A stretch of 64,000 nt of DNA from Hahellaceae bacterium. Its GTDB lineage: Bacteria > Pseudomonadota > Gammaproteobacteria > Pseudomonadales > Oleiphilaceae. The notes under the pieces were generated by a model. The model ran no database searches and had not been told where the DNA came from. It saw only the letters and a list, made by a program, of their open reading frames with translations. Where the stretch lies: contig JADJWY010000005.1 of the NCBI GenBank assembly GCA_016716085.1, positions 186,001 to 250,000 on the forward strand. The letters are read 5' to 3'. Shown piece by piece: positions 25,474 through 33,857 of the stretch (positions within the stretch are counted from its first letter, which is position 1; each line of letters begins with the position of its first letter). Made by a program: the position numbers and the translations under genes.

Positions 25474-25866
25474 CTAGAAAACAGTACAAATTACTTCGCC
25501 GCCAACGCCCAACTGACGAGCTTCTCGATCAGTCATAACGCCTTTGGAGGTAGAGATAATGGCGACACCCAAACCATTATTGATTTTAGGCAACTCATTT
25601 TTGGGGCTATATTTTCTAAGCCCTGGCCGACTCACTCGCTTAATTTCTTCAATTACTGGCTTACCGTTAAAGTACTTCAGGCCAATTGTCAGAGTAGGCT
25701 TTTTAGCATCACTGATCGTAAAACCAGAGATGTAACCTTCCTTCTCAAGCACTTGGGCTACAGTAACCTTTAGCTTCGAAGACGGCATTTCTACATTCGC
25801 CTTTTCAGCCATTTGAGCGTTACGAATACGTGTGAACATATCCGCAAGCGTATCTTGCATACTCAT
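25474..25866 (-). CDS. rpsH: 30S ribosomal protein S8
   Basis: A 130-residue S8: MSMQDTLADMFTRIRNAQMA at the start and the C-terminal STSKGVMTDREARQLGVGGE. It binds the central domain of 16S rRNA and is needed early for platform assembly. In E. coli S8 is also the translational repressor of the spc operon; the corresponding site was not identified here. Confidence 0.98.
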   Translation of the reverse strand: MSMQDTLADMFTRIRNAQMAEKANVEMPSSKLKVTVAQVLEKEGYISGFTISDAKKPTLTIGLKYFNGKPVIEEIKRVSRPGLRKYSPKNELPKINNGLGVAIISTSKGVMTDREARQLGVGGEVICTVF

Positions 25867-25926
25867 TTTTTAACTCCGCATTTTAGTTGTGCAGCTCCAA
25901 AAGGCGCTTACCAACGAAATATATTT

Positions 25927-26232
25927 TTACCAGCTAGCTTTTCTCAAACCCGGAACATCACCGCGCATCGCAGCTTCACGAAGTTTGATACGAGACAAAC
26001 GAAACTTTCTCAGAACCCCATGTGGGCGCCCTGTAACCTGACAGCGATTACGCATACGGATAGGGTTAGCGTCACGGGGCAGCTGCTGAAGCTTGAGCTG
26101 AGCTTCCCAACGTGCTTCATCAGACGTACCGGGATTTCTAATCAGCTCTTTCAGTTCTGCACGTTTAGCAGCGTATTTTTCAACGGTTTTTGCTCTTCTG
26201 AGCTCCCGCTCTTTCATTCCTGTTTTAGCCAT
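25927..26232 (-). CDS. rpsN: 30S ribosomal protein S14
   Basis: A 101-residue S14 of the long, zinc-free type: the Cys-X2-Cys pairs of the short zinc form are absent, and RNRCQVTGRPHGVLRKFRLS is the conserved core. It belongs to the 30S head, where it contacts S3 and S10. The 60-bp gap to rpsH shows no clear signal. Confidence 0.97.
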   Translation of the reverse strand: MAKTGMKERELRRAKTVEKYAAKRAELKELIRNPGTSDEARWEAQLKLQQLPRDANPIRMRNRCQVTGRPHGVLRKFRLSRIKLREAAMRGDVPGLRKASW

Positions 26233-26244
26233 AATATCTCTCGC

Positions 26245-26787
26245 TTATTTCCTGAACGGGAAGTTAAACGCCTTCAGCATTGCGCGCGCTTCATCGTCAG
26301 AAGCTGCCGAGGTCGTGATCGTAATATCCAACCCTCTTACCGTATCGATCTTGTCATAATCAATCTCGGGAAAAATGATTTGCTCTTTAACGCCCATGGA
26401 GTAATTGCCACGACCGTCGAAAGACTTTGGGTTCAATCCACGAAAATCCCGCACGCGAGGAATAGCGATATCGACTAAACGCTCAAAAAACTCCCACATC
26501 CGATCCCCTCTCAAGGTTACCTTGCACCCGATAGGAAATCCCTGACGAATTTTAAAGCCTGCTACAGATCGCTTCGCCTTTGTAACAACTACTTTTTGCC
26601 CTGAAATCCGCTCCAGCTCGGCGACAGCTGCATCAATTTGCTTTTTGTCACCAACAGCTTCGCCAACACCCATGTTCAGAGTAATTTTCTGAATTTTAGG
26701 CACTTGCATCACATTGCTATAACCGAATTCTTTCATCAAGGAAGGCAGAACTTCCTTTTGATAGACGTCTTTATACTTACTTGTCAT
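26245..26787 (-). CDS. rplE: 50S ribosomal protein L5
   Basis: A 180-residue L5 with KIQKITLNMGVGEAVGDKK and FRGLNPKSFDGRGNYSMGVK. It binds 5S rRNA with L18 and forms the B1b bridge to S13 in the head of the 30S subunit, also touching P-site tRNA. Normal length and position. Confidence 0.98.
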   Translation of the reverse strand: MTSKYKDVYQKEVLPSLMKEFGYSNVMQVPKIQKITLNMGVGEAVGDKKQIDAAVAELERISGQKVVVTKAKRSVAGFKIRQGFPIGCKVTLRGDRMWEFFERLVDIAIPRVRDFRGLNPKSFDGRGNYSMGVKEQIIFPEIDYDKIDTVRGLDITITTSAASDDEARAMLKAFNFPFRK

Positions 26788-26801
26788 ATTCTCAATCTTC
26801 C

Positions 26802-27119
26802 TTAGTTGTCGACGGCTTCTTTGGTCGACTTAAAGATCCGAACACGCTTGCCATCTTCCAACACCTTAATGCCAACCCGATCTCCCTTTTGAGCATCTGG
26901 ATTGTAAAGAGCGACGTTTGAGATATGCACCGCAGCCTCTTTCTCAACTATTCCACCTGGCGTACCAAGCATAGGATTTGGCTTGGTATGCTTTTTGACC
27001 ATGTTGATTCCAGAAACAACAACTTTGTCGTCTTTGGTTACGGCCAGAACTTTACCGCGCTTGCCGCGATCTTTCCCCGCCAGAATCACAACTTCGTCAT
27101 TTTTACGAATCTTATTCAT
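26802..27119 (-). CDS. rplX: 50S ribosomal protein L24
   Basis: A 105-residue L24 with the KOW motif at the N-terminus (IRKNDEVVILAGKDRGKRGK) and INMVKKHTKPNP in the loop. It is one of the two initiators of 50S assembly, binding the 5' domain of 23S rRNA and lying near the tunnel exit. It follows rplN by 10 bp. Confidence 0.97.
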   Translation of the reverse strand: MNKIRKNDEVVILAGKDRGKRGKVLAVTKDDKVVVSGINMVKKHTKPNPMLGTPGGIVEKEAAVHISNVALYNPDAQKGDRVGIKVLEDGKRVRIFKSTKEAVDN

Positions 27120-27129
27120 ACTATTCCCC

Positions 27130-27498
27130 TTACAGCACTTCCGGAGCCAAAGAAATGATCTTCATGAACTTTTCTCCGCGAAGCTCCCGCGTAACAGGTC
27201 CAAATATACGGGTACCGATAGGCTCTTCTTTGTTATTCAGCAATACTGCTGCATTACCGTCAAACTTGATTAGCGAACCATCCTGTCTACGCACACCTTT
27301 ACGGGTGCGAACAACAACAGCTTTAAGCACCTGTCCTTTTTTAACCTTTCCGCGAGGAATTGCTTCCTTGACAGAAACCTTAATCACATCGCCAATACCA
27401 GCGTAGCGACGGTGAGATCCACCAAGTACCTTGATGCACATCACTCGACGAGCTCCGCTGTTGTCTGCGACTTCGAGCAAACTTTGCGTTTGAATCAT
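27130..27498 (-). CDS. rplN: 50S ribosomal protein L14
   Basis: A 122-residue L14: MIQTQSLLEVADNSGARRVM and FGPVTRELRGEKFMKIISLA are diagnostic. It takes part in bridge B8 with 16S rRNA and binds the silencing factor RsfS in other bacteria. In E. coli it is the first gene of the spc operon; no separate promoter is obvious in the 33-bp gap upstream. Confidence 0.98.
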   Translation of the reverse strand: MIQTQSLLEVADNSGARRVMCIKVLGGSHRRYAGIGDVIKVSVKEAIPRGKVKKGQVLKAVVVRTRKGVRRQDGSLIKFDGNAAVLLNNKEEPIGTRIFGPVTRELRGEKFMKIISLAPEVL

Positions 27499-27531
27499 AA
27501 ATAAACTCCAACTTTAGCAGCGAATTCTCGT

Positions 27532-27798
27532 CTAGACTTTGACCGCTCGTTCTACGATTTCCACCAAAGTCCAAGACTTGTCCTTGGAGATTGGCCGACA
27601 CTCACGAATGGATACGGTATCGCCAATACGACACTCGTTGTTTTCGTCATGAGCTTTAACTTTCGAAGAACGCTTTACATATTTTCCGTAAATCGGATGC
27701 TTCACCTTTCGCTCAATCAAAACGACGATCGACTTATCCATTTTGTCACTCACAACTTTTCCAGTTGTGGCGCGCACGTTATTAACTGTTTCAGACAT
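27532..27798 (-). CDS. rpsQ: 30S ribosomal protein S17
   Basis: An 88-residue S17 with the OB fold core TGKVVSDKMDKSIVVLIERK and SIRECRPISKDKSWTLVEIV. It binds the 5' and central domains of 16S rRNA. It is the last gene of the S10 operon in the E. coli scheme and starts 2 bp after rpmC. Confidence 0.97.
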   Translation of the reverse strand: MSETVNNVRATTGKVVSDKMDKSIVVLIERKVKHPIYGKYVKRSSKVKAHDENNECRIGDTVSIRECRPISKDKSWTLVEIVERAVKV

Positions 27799-27800
27799 AA

Positions 27801-27992
27801 TTAATCACCCGCCTTCTGCGCAACAACGGTCTTAACACGGGCAATGTTTCGACGCACTTCTTTCAACAAATGAGTCTGGTTCAACTGACCAGTAGCCTTT
27901 CTCATGCGCAGATTGAACTGCTGCTTGAAAAGCTCTAGAAGCTCATTATTTAGCTCCTCTACAGTCTTTTTGCTCAATTCAGAAGCTTTCAT
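27801..27992 (-). CDS. rpmC: 50S ribosomal protein L29
   Basis: A 63-residue helical protein, MKASELSKKTVEELNNELLE and RMRKATGQLNQTHLLKEVRR, the usual length of L29. It lies beside L23 at the tunnel exit and contributes to the docking site of trigger factor and SRP. Its start directly follows the rplP stop. Confidence 0.97.
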   Translation of the reverse strand: MKASELSKKTVEELNNELLELFKQQFNLRMRKATGQLNQTHLLKEVRRNIARVKTVVAQKAGD

Positions 27993-28406
27993 TTACATCA
28001 CCGTCCGGATTACAAAAGTTGTGGGAACAGGGAGTTTTGCGGCTGCGAGACAAAAAGCTTCTCGTGCAACCTCTTCTGATACACCCTCCATTTCATAGAG
28101 CATGCGACCGGGCTCAATCTCAGCAACCCAATATTCTACACCACCTTTACCGCTACCCATTCGCACTTCTAGAGGCTTTTGAGTAATCGGCTTATCAGGA
28201 AAAATTCGAATCCAAATCTTCCCACCACGCTTAATTTTTCGAGTAATCGTTCGTCTAGCAGCTTCAATCTGACGCGCGGTAATACGCCCACGTCCCGTTG
28301 CCTTCAATCCGAACTCACCGAAGCTTACTTTGTTTGCACGCTGAGCCAAACCAGTGTTGCGACCTTTGTGCACTTTTCTGAATTTAGTACGCTTGGGCTG
28401 TAACAT
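27993..28406 (-). CDS. rplP: 50S ribosomal protein L16
   Basis: A 137-residue L16: MLQPKRTKFRKVHKGRNTGL at the start and KPLEVRMGSGKGGVEYWVAE in the loop that reaches the peptidyl transferase centre. The conserved Arg in RMGSGKG is the site hydroxylated by YcfD in E. coli. It positions A-site tRNA and is a late-assembly protein. Confidence 0.98.
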   Translation of the reverse strand: MLQPKRTKFRKVHKGRNTGLAQRANKVSFGEFGLKATGRGRITARQIEAARRTITRKIKRGGKIWIRIFPDKPITQKPLEVRMGSGKGGVEYWVAEIEPGRMLYEMEGVSEEVAREAFCLAAAKLPVPTTFVIRTVM

Positions 28407-28417
28407 ATCATTGCCCC

Positions 28418-29101
28418 TTATTTAGAACTCTTTTTCTTAGCCGCATTCTTCTCTGCACGAATCTGGTCGATACCGCCCAGAATTTCGCCCTTGAAGATCC
28501 ATACTTTTACACCGATAACACCATAAGTGGTGTGGGCTTCATGCGTCGCATAATCGATGTCAGCCCTTAGCGTATGCAAAGGAACCCGGCCTTCACGGTA
28601 CCATTCGGTTCTGGCAATTTCTGCTCCGCCCAAACGCCCGCTTACTTGAATCTTGATACCCTTGGCACCTTGCCTCATCGCATTCTGAACCGCTCGTTTC
28701 ATAGCACGACGAAACATAACCCGACGCTCTAATTGACCAGCAACACTAGCAGCAACCAGCTTTGAATCAAGATCAGGCTTTCTAATTTCCTCGATATTGA
28801 TATGAACCGGCACACCCATCATGTCGCCAATCTCTTTTCTGAGCTTGTCGACATCCTCACCCTTTTTACCAATCACAATACCTGGTCGAGCAGTATGGAT
28901 AGTGATTTTTGCATTCTGAGCGGGTCTTTCGATAACAACCTTGCTCACAGACGCTTTTGACAACTTATCCATGAGAAAATCACGAACCTTGATATCGGTC
29001 AGAAGGTTTCCGGAATACAATTTCTTTCCGGCGTACCATACCGAGTTATGCTCTTTAACAATTCCTAAACGGATTCCATTAGGATTAACTTTCTGTCCCA
29101 T
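28418..29101 (-). CDS. rpsC: 30S ribosomal protein S3
   Basis: A 227-residue S3 with the KH-type domain (IHTARPGIVIGKKGEDVDKL) and the C-terminal domain RTEWYREGRVPLHTLRADID. With S4 and S5 it forms the helicase-like mRNA entry site in the 30S subunit. It is 10 bp downstream of rplV. Confidence 0.98.
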   Translation of the reverse strand: MGQKVNPNGIRLGIVKEHNSVWYAGKKLYSGNLLTDIKVRDFLMDKLSKASVSKVVIERPAQNAKITIHTARPGIVIGKKGEDVDKLRKEIGDMMGVPVHINIEEIRKPDLDSKLVAASVAGQLERRVMFRRAMKRAVQNAMRQGAKGIKIQVSGRLGGAEIARTEWYREGRVPLHTLRADIDYATHEAHTTYGVIGVKVWIFKGEILGGIDQIRAEKNAAKKKSSK

Positions 29102-29111
29102 AACCCAGCCC

Positions 29112-29444
29112 TTATTTCTCAGCTACTTTGATTGTAATATGACAGGTTCTCTTTGAGATTCGATCTGCACGGCCTTTAGCTCGCGGCATGATTCTCTTCA
29201 TCGTAGAACCTTCATCTACAAAGATCGTGGAAACCTTAAGAAGGTCGACATCCAATCCTTGATTATGCTCAGCATTTGCGATTGCAGACTCGAGCACCTT
29301 TTTCACAAGTGCAGAGGCTTTCTTTTCACTAAACGCTAGAATATCCAAAGCCTGATCTACTTTTTTTCCTCGAACCAGATCTGCAACCAAGCGAGCCTTT
29401 TGAGCAGAGATACGAGCACCTGATAATTTCGCTGAAACTTCCAT
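29112..29444 (-). CDS. rplV: 50S ribosomal protein L22
   Basis: A 110-residue L22: SAKLSGARISAQKARLVADL, then the beta-hairpin segment TMKRIMPRAKGRADRISKRT that lines the peptide exit tunnel. The ATG at 29444 has GGAGG four bases upstream; the GTG at 29447 is too close to it. No insertion or deletion is seen in the hairpin where macrolide-resistance changes occur. Confidence 0.97.
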   Translation of the reverse strand: MEVSAKLSGARISAQKARLVADLVRGKKVDQALDILAFSEKKASALVKKVLESAIANAEHNQGLDVDLLKVSTIFVDEGSTMKRIMPRAKGRADRISKRTCHITIKVAEK

Positions 29445-29453
29445 CACGCCTCC

Positions 29454-29729
29454 TTATCTCTTTGCCTTCTTGTCAGCAGCATGCCCCTTAAAGGTGCGTG
29501 TCGCCGCAAACTCACCCAGCTTATGACCAACCATATCTTCAGTCACATATACAGGGACATGTTGCTTCCCGTTGTGAACTGCAATGGTCAAACCAACCAT
29601 TTCAGGAAAAATAGTCGAACGACGCGACCAAGTTTTAATCGGTTTTTTGTCTTTCGCGGCAACAGCCGCTTCAACTTTATTCAATAAGTGCAGGTCTATA
29701 AAGGGACCCTTCTTCAAAGAACGTGGCAC
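29454..29729 (-). CDS. rpsS: 30S ribosomal protein S19
   Basis: A 91-residue S19: MPRSLKKGPFIDLHLLNKVE, TWSRRSTIFPEMVGLTIAVH and GHKLGEFAATRTFKGH are diagnostic. It binds the 30S head near S13 and the A-site finger bridge. Located between rplB and rplV, as in nearly all bacteria. Confidence 0.98.
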   Translation of the reverse strand: MPRSLKKGPFIDLHLLNKVEAAVAAKDKKPIKTWSRRSTIFPEMVGLTIAVHNGKQHVPVYVTEDMVGHKLGEFAATRTFKGHAADKKAKR

Positions 29730-29741
29730 AGCTATACCCTC

Positions 29742-30566
29742 TTATTTAACCTTGCGACTGCGAACAATCATTTTATTGGTTCGCTTGTTCTTTCTAGTTT
29801 TGTAACCTTTAGTAGGAACACCCCAAGGAGTCACAGGGTGCTTACCAAAGTTACGACCTTCACCACCACCATGGGGGTGATCTACAGGGTTCATAGCCGT
29901 ACCACGGACTGTCGGCCTTACCCCTCTCCAACGCTTGGCGCCAGCCTTGCCCAAGGTCTTCAGATTGTGCTCAGTATTTGAGACCTCGCCCAACGTTGCA
30001 CGACACTCTGAAAGCACCTTACGCATTTCGCCAGAGCGCAAACGGACAGTTACGTATGCGCCTTCCCTTGCGATAACCTGAACAGAAGCTCCTGCACTTC
30101 GAGCCAGCTGAGCGCCTTTGCCTGGCTTAAGCTCCAAACAGTGCACCACCGCTCCAACAGGAATGTTTCTCAATGGCAAACAACTCCCAGCTTTAATCGG
30201 AGCATCATCTCCAGAGAGCACTGAATCACCTGCCGCCAATCCTTTAGGCGCAATAATGTAGCGACGCTCGCCATCACTATATTTAACAAGCGCAAGATGC
30301 GCAGATCGGTTGGGATCATACTCCAGGCGCTCAACAACTCCCGCAATACCATCTTTAGACCGCTTAAAATCAACAACTCGGTACTGACGCTTATGGCCAC
30401 CACCTTGGTGACGCACGGTAATACGCCCATTGTTATTTCGACCACCGGTCTTAACGAGCTTCTCGGTCAACGCGGCACAGGGAGCCCCCTTGTGGAGCTC
30501 GGGATTCGTTACTTTAACGACGTGTCTACGCCCAGCGGAAGTTGGTTTTACTTTAATAACAGCCAT
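29742..30566 (-). CDS. rplB: 50S ribosomal protein L2
   Basis: A 274-residue L2 with the RNA-binding region around NGRITVRHQGGGHKRQYRVV and the C-terminal VRGTAMNPVDHPHGGGEGR, which contains the conserved histidine (His229 in E. coli) near the peptidyl transferase centre. It contributes to subunit bridge B7b. Sequence and length are normal. Confidence 0.98.
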   Translation of the reverse strand: MAVIKVKPTSAGRRHVVKVTNPELHKGAPCAALTEKLVKTGGRNNNGRITVRHQGGGHKRQYRVVDFKRSKDGIAGVVERLEYDPNRSAHLALVKYSDGERRYIIAPKGLAAGDSVLSGDDAPIKAGSCLPLRNIPVGAVVHCLELKPGKGAQLARSAGASVQVIAREGAYVTVRLRSGEMRKVLSECRATLGEVSNTEHNLKTLGKAGAKRWRGVRPTVRGTAMNPVDHPHGGGEGRNFGKHPVTPWGVPTKGYKTRKNKRTNKMIVRSRKVK

Positions 30567-30577
30567 CTTCTAGCTCC

Positions 30578-30873
30578 TCACTCAACTTCAACGAAGTCAA
30601 TTGTCTGACCTTCAGCCAACGTAACATAGGCTTTCTTTTGATCAGATCGTTTCCCGAGACCACGAATAGTGCGCTTTGCTTTGCCCTTTACATTGACAAC
30701 CTGCACCGATTCAACATTTACATTAAACAGCTTCTCGACGGCCTGTTTGATCTCAGACTTTGCGCATCGCACGCAACCTTGAACACTACCTGATTATGCT
30801 TTTCCGCAACACGGGTAGCCTTTTCAGACACATGCGGACCAACCAAAACCTTGTACAATCTTTCCTGGTTCAT
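30578..30873 (-). pseudogene. rplW: 50S ribosomal protein L23, one frameshift
   Basis: The ATG at 30873 overlaps the rplD stop (ATGA) and reads MNQERLYKVLVGPHVSEKAT and NQVVFKVACDA in one frame. The remainder, KSEIKQAVEKLFNVNVESVQ to the C-terminal DFVEVE, is in another frame to 30578. One base is missing near 30758-30765; one more A in the AAA run would give DAQKSEIK and 98 residues, the normal L23 length. L23 is the docking site for trigger factor and SRP at the tunnel exit and is essential in E. coli, so a sequence error is much more likely than inactivation. An open frame from 30772 alone would lack the N-terminal third. Confidence 0.9.
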
Positions 30874-31475
30874 CCCAGCATCTCCTCAATTTTTTTCAAG
30901 GCAGGAACGGTCAAAACAACCTTCTCATGCGAGATAAGGCTAACCGGATCAACAGCCACCGCATCACAAACTGACACAGACGGAATATTGCGGGACGCGA
31001 GGTACAAATTCTCATCGACTGCTTCTGAAACGATCAAAACATTGCTCAGAGACAGACCTTTCAGCTTATCTGCAAAAGCCTTAGTTTTTGGCTGATCAAC
31101 CACAAGGCTGTCCACCAGCACAACACGATCTTGACGCACCAACTCAGAGAGAATCGCCTGCATAGCAGCCCGATACATCTTCTTATTTACTTTCTGCGAA
31201 TAATCTCGTGGAACTGCCGCAAAAGTCTTGCCGCCGCCTTTCCACAGAGGGCTTCTGATAGTTCCCGCACGAGCACGTCCAGAACCTTTTTGCTTCCAAG
31301 GCTTCTTTCCGCCGCCAGACACTTCAGAGCGGGTCTTCTGCTTTTTACTACCCTGACGTGCTTTCGCCATGTAGGCGGTGACAACCTGATGGACAAGCGC
31401 TTCGTTGAATTCCCGACCAAAGGCGGATTCGGACAACGACACCTTAGACCCTACACCATTAATAGTAAGTTCCAT
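30870..31475 (-). CDS. rplD: 50S ribosomal protein L4
   Basis: A 201-residue L4: the extended loop RSEVSGGGKKPWKQKGSGRA with WKGGGKTFAAVPRDY reaches the exit tunnel, and the C-terminal domain is globular. In E. coli L4 also represses the S10 operon through a long leader; only a short leader is possible here (see findings). It starts 9 bp after rplC and overlaps the rplW start. Confidence 0.98.
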   Translation of the reverse strand: MELTINGVGSKVSLSESAFGREFNEALVHQVVTAYMAKARQGSKKQKTRSEVSGGGKKPWKQKGSGRARAGTIRSPLWKGGGKTFAAVPRDYSQKVNKKMYRAAMQAILSELVRQDRVVLVDSLVVDQPKTKAFADKLKGLSLSNVLIVSEAVDENLYLASRNIPSVSVCDAVAVDPVSLISHEKVVLTVPALKKIEEMLG

Positions 31476-31484
31476 GTCCTCTCC

Positions 31485-32117
31485 TTACGCTTTTACTGCC
31501 GGCTTGACAACAACAATACCGCCCGCCGCACCGGGGACAGCTCCTTTAATCAAAAGCAGACCCTTCTCAGAATCAACCTTCACAACTTCGAGCGACTGGG
31601 TAGTAACAGCCTTATTACCCATTTGGCCGGCCATCTTTTTACCCTTAAACACTCGACCTGGAGACTGGTTTTGACCAATTGAACCGGGAGCACGATGGGA
31701 CAAAGAGTTACCATGCGTGGCGTCCTGCGCAGCGAAATTCCAGCGCTTAATGACACCAGCAAAACCCTTACCCTTTGAAACGCCACTCACATCGACAGCC
31801 TGACCTTCCTGAAAACGATCAACGGTCAACGCATCACCTACACTGAACTGAGCGTCATCATCCAAACGGAATTCGACCAATCTCTCACCCGCCTCAACAC
31901 CAGCTTTGGCGAAGTGACCAGCCATAGGCTTGGCAACTTGGGAAGACTTCAGAGAACCTGAAGCTACTTGGATAGCTGAGTAACCATCTTTCTCAAGCGT
32001 TTTAACTTGAGAAACAACATTCCTGGTCACCTGGACAACAGTTACGGGAATTGCCGAACCATCATCTTTAAAAATACGAGTCATGCCGACTTTACGGCCG
32101 ACTAAACCGATTGCCAT
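31485..32117 (-). CDS. rplC: 50S ribosomal protein L3
   Basis: A 210-residue L3: GLVGRKVGMTRIFKDDGSAI at the N-terminus, VDVSGVSKGKGFAGVIKRWN, and the central extension SHRAPGSIGQNQSPGRVFKG that approaches the peptidyl transferase centre (the Gln in this loop is methylated by PrmB in E. coli). It initiates 50S assembly together with L24. Confidence 0.98.
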   Translation of the reverse strand: MAIGLVGRKVGMTRIFKDDGSAIPVTVVQVTRNVVSQVKTLEKDGYSAIQVASGSLKSSQVAKPMAGHFAKAGVEAGERLVEFRLDDDAQFSVGDALTVDRFQEGQAVDVSGVSKGKGFAGVIKRWNFAAQDATHGNSLSHRAPGSIGQNQSPGRVFKGKKMAGQMGNKAVTTQSLEVVKVDSEKGLLLIKGAVPGAAGGIVVVKPAVKA

Positions 32118-32201
32118 GTTCTACCTCTTAGTGTACGGGGCTTTCACCCTCTATGGCTAATTAAAATTCCACTAATGAAACCGCGCCCTAAAGCGCCTCG
32201 C

Positions 32202-32513
32202 TCAGCTCAAACTGATTTGAACATCAACTCCAGCAGCGAGATCAAGCTTCATTAGCGCATCCACAGTCTTCTCGGTCGGCTCAACGATGTCGAGCAACCG
32301 CTTGTGCGTTCTAATCTCATACTGGTCACGCGCATCCTTGTTAACATGCGGAGAAACCAGAATAGTAAAACGCTCCATCTTAGTCGGCAAAGGAATCGGG
32401 CCGCGCACTTGAGCGCCGGTTCGCTTTGCAGTGTCCACAATTTCTTGCGTAGACTGATCAATCAAACGATAGTCAAACGCTTTCAACCTAATACGAATTT
32501 TTTGGCCTTGCAT
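32202..32513 (-). CDS. rpsJ: 30S ribosomal protein S10 (NusE)
   Basis: A 103-residue S10: MQGQKIRIRLKAFDYRLIDQ and PLPTKMERFTILVSPHVNKD. The ATG at 32513 has GGAG six bases upstream; an in-frame extension is out of family. Besides its place in the 30S head it acts as NusE, pairing with NusB on boxA RNA in rRNA antitermination. It is the first gene of the S10 operon, 84 bp before rplC. Confidence 0.98.
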   Translation of the reverse strand: MQGQKIRIRLKAFDYRLIDQSTQEIVDTAKRTGAQVRGPIPLPTKMERFTILVSPHVNKDARDQYEIRTHKRLLDIVEPTEKTVDALMKLDLAAGVDVQISLS

Positions 32514-32564
32514 TGTTCTCTCCGAGCAATGTCCGAAGACTGCCACCTATTACAAAGGAGGCGG

Positions 32565-32593
32565 ATTCTACGCACAAAAATACACCAAGTCAA
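32565..32593 (-). promoter_or_regulatory. S10 operon promoter
   Basis: TTGACT (32588-32593), a 17-bp spacer and TAGAAT (32565-32570) on the minus strand. The predicted start is only about 45 bases before the rpsJ ATG. The -35 hexamer overlaps the U-tract side of the tuf terminator. Confidence 0.75.
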
Positions 32594-32621
32594 GAAAGAA
32601 AAAGGGAGCCTAGACTCCCTT
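32592..32621 (-). terminator. rho-independent terminator after tuf (str operon)
   Basis: On the minus strand AAGGGAG-TCTAGG-CTCCCTT is followed by TTTCTTTCTT. It lies about 20 bp past the first tuf stop and closes the str operon just before the S10 promoter. Confidence 0.8.
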
Positions 32622-32641
32622 CACGTTATATCAATCAAAGA

Positions 32642-33835
32642 CTACTGAATAATCTTTGCTACCACACCGGCACCTACTGTTCTGCCACCCTCACGGATAG
32701 CAAAACGCAGACCCTCTTCCATCGCGATCGGAGCAATCAGACTTACGACCATCTTAATGTTGTCGCCCGGCATTACCATCTCAACACCTTCCGGCAGCTC
32801 GACAGATCCAGTGACATCCGTCGTACGGAAGTAGAACTGCGGACGGTAGCCTTTAAAGAACGGCGTATGACGGCCACCCTCATCTTTGCTCAACACGTAT
32901 ACTTCTGACTCAAACACAGTATGAGGCTTGATGCTGCCAGGCTTGGCCAATACTTGACCACGCTCCACATCATCACGCTTAGTACCACGCAACAGCACAC
33001 CAACGTTCTCACCCGCACGACCTTCGTCAAGCAGCTTGCGGAACATTTCCACACCCGTACAGGTCGTCTTGGTCGTATCACGCAGACCAACAATCTCAAC
33101 TTCTTCGCCAACCTTAACCAGACCGCGCTCAATACGACCCGTCACCACTGTACCGCGACCAGAAATAGAGAATACATCCTCAATCGGCATCAGGAACTTC
33201 TGATCGATCGCACGAACAGGCTCAGGAATATAAGCATCCAGCGTTTCAACCAGCTTACGCACCGCACTGGTACCGATACCATTGTCATCCTTGCCTTCCA
33301 GCGCCATCAGCGCAGAACCGACAACGATAGGCGTATCGTCACCCGGGAAATCGTAGGTATTCAGCAGATCGCGAACTTCCATCTCAACCAACTCGAGCAA
33401 CTCTTCGTCGTCAACCATGTCAGCCTTGTTCAAAAACACAACAATATAAGGCACGCCAACCTGGCGAGACAGCAGAATGTGCTCACGGGTCTGCGGCATA
33501 GGGCCGTCAGCTGCCGAACAAACCAGGATAGCGCCGTCCATCTGGGCCGCACCTGTGATCATGTTCTTAACATAATCCGCGTGCCCAGGGCAGTCTACAT
33601 GGGCATAGTGACGCACTGCAGACTCATACTCCACGTGCGAAGTAGATATCGTGATACCACGCGCCTTCTCTTCTGGCGCCTTGTCAATACCATCAAATGC
33701 AACAGCCGCACCACCCCAGGTTTCTGAACATACGCGTGTCAGCGCAGCGGTCAGCGTCGTTTTACCATGGTCAACGTGACCAATCGTACCCACGTTTACG
33801 TGCGGCTTACTACGCTCAAATTTTTCTTTTGCCAT
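32642..33835 (-). CDS. tuf: elongation factor Tu (copy 1)
   Basis: A 397-residue EF-Tu: GHVDHGKTTL (P-loop), DCPGHADYV and the NKAD motif form the G domain, followed by the two beta-barrel domains ending VGAGVVAKIIQ. It delivers aminoacyl-tRNA to the ribosome. This copy is the last gene of the str operon, 22 bp after fusA. The protein is identical to the second copy at 48853-50046; the two genes differ at only about eight silent positions near the ends. Confidence 0.99.
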   Translation of the reverse strand: MAKEKFERSKPHVNVGTIGHVDHGKTTLTAALTRVCSETWGGAAVAFDGIDKAPEEKARGITISTSHVEYESAVRHYAHVDCPGHADYVKNMITGAAQMDGAILVCSAADGPMPQTREHILLSRQVGVPYIVVFLNKADMVDDEELLELVEMEVRDLLNTYDFPGDDTPIVVGSALMALEGKDDNGIGTSAVRKLVETLDAYIPEPVRAIDQKFLMPIEDVFSISGRGTVVTGRIERGLVKVGEEVEIVGLRDTTKTTCTGVEMFRKLLDEGRAGENVGVLLRGTKRDDVERGQVLAKPGSIKPHTVFESEVYVLSKDEGGRHTPFFKGYRPQFYFRTTDVTGSVELPEGVEMVMPGDNIKMVVSLIAPIAMEEGLRFAIREGGRTVGAGVVAKIIQ

Positions 33836-33857
33836 CGAAATATCCCCCTTTCAATAA

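Noticed and set aside
32921..33727. 268-codon open frame antisense to tuf, repeated at 49132-49938
   Set aside because: It appears in both copies only because the tuf genes are near identical. It has no ribosome site and no recognisable domain, and is a shadow of codon bias.
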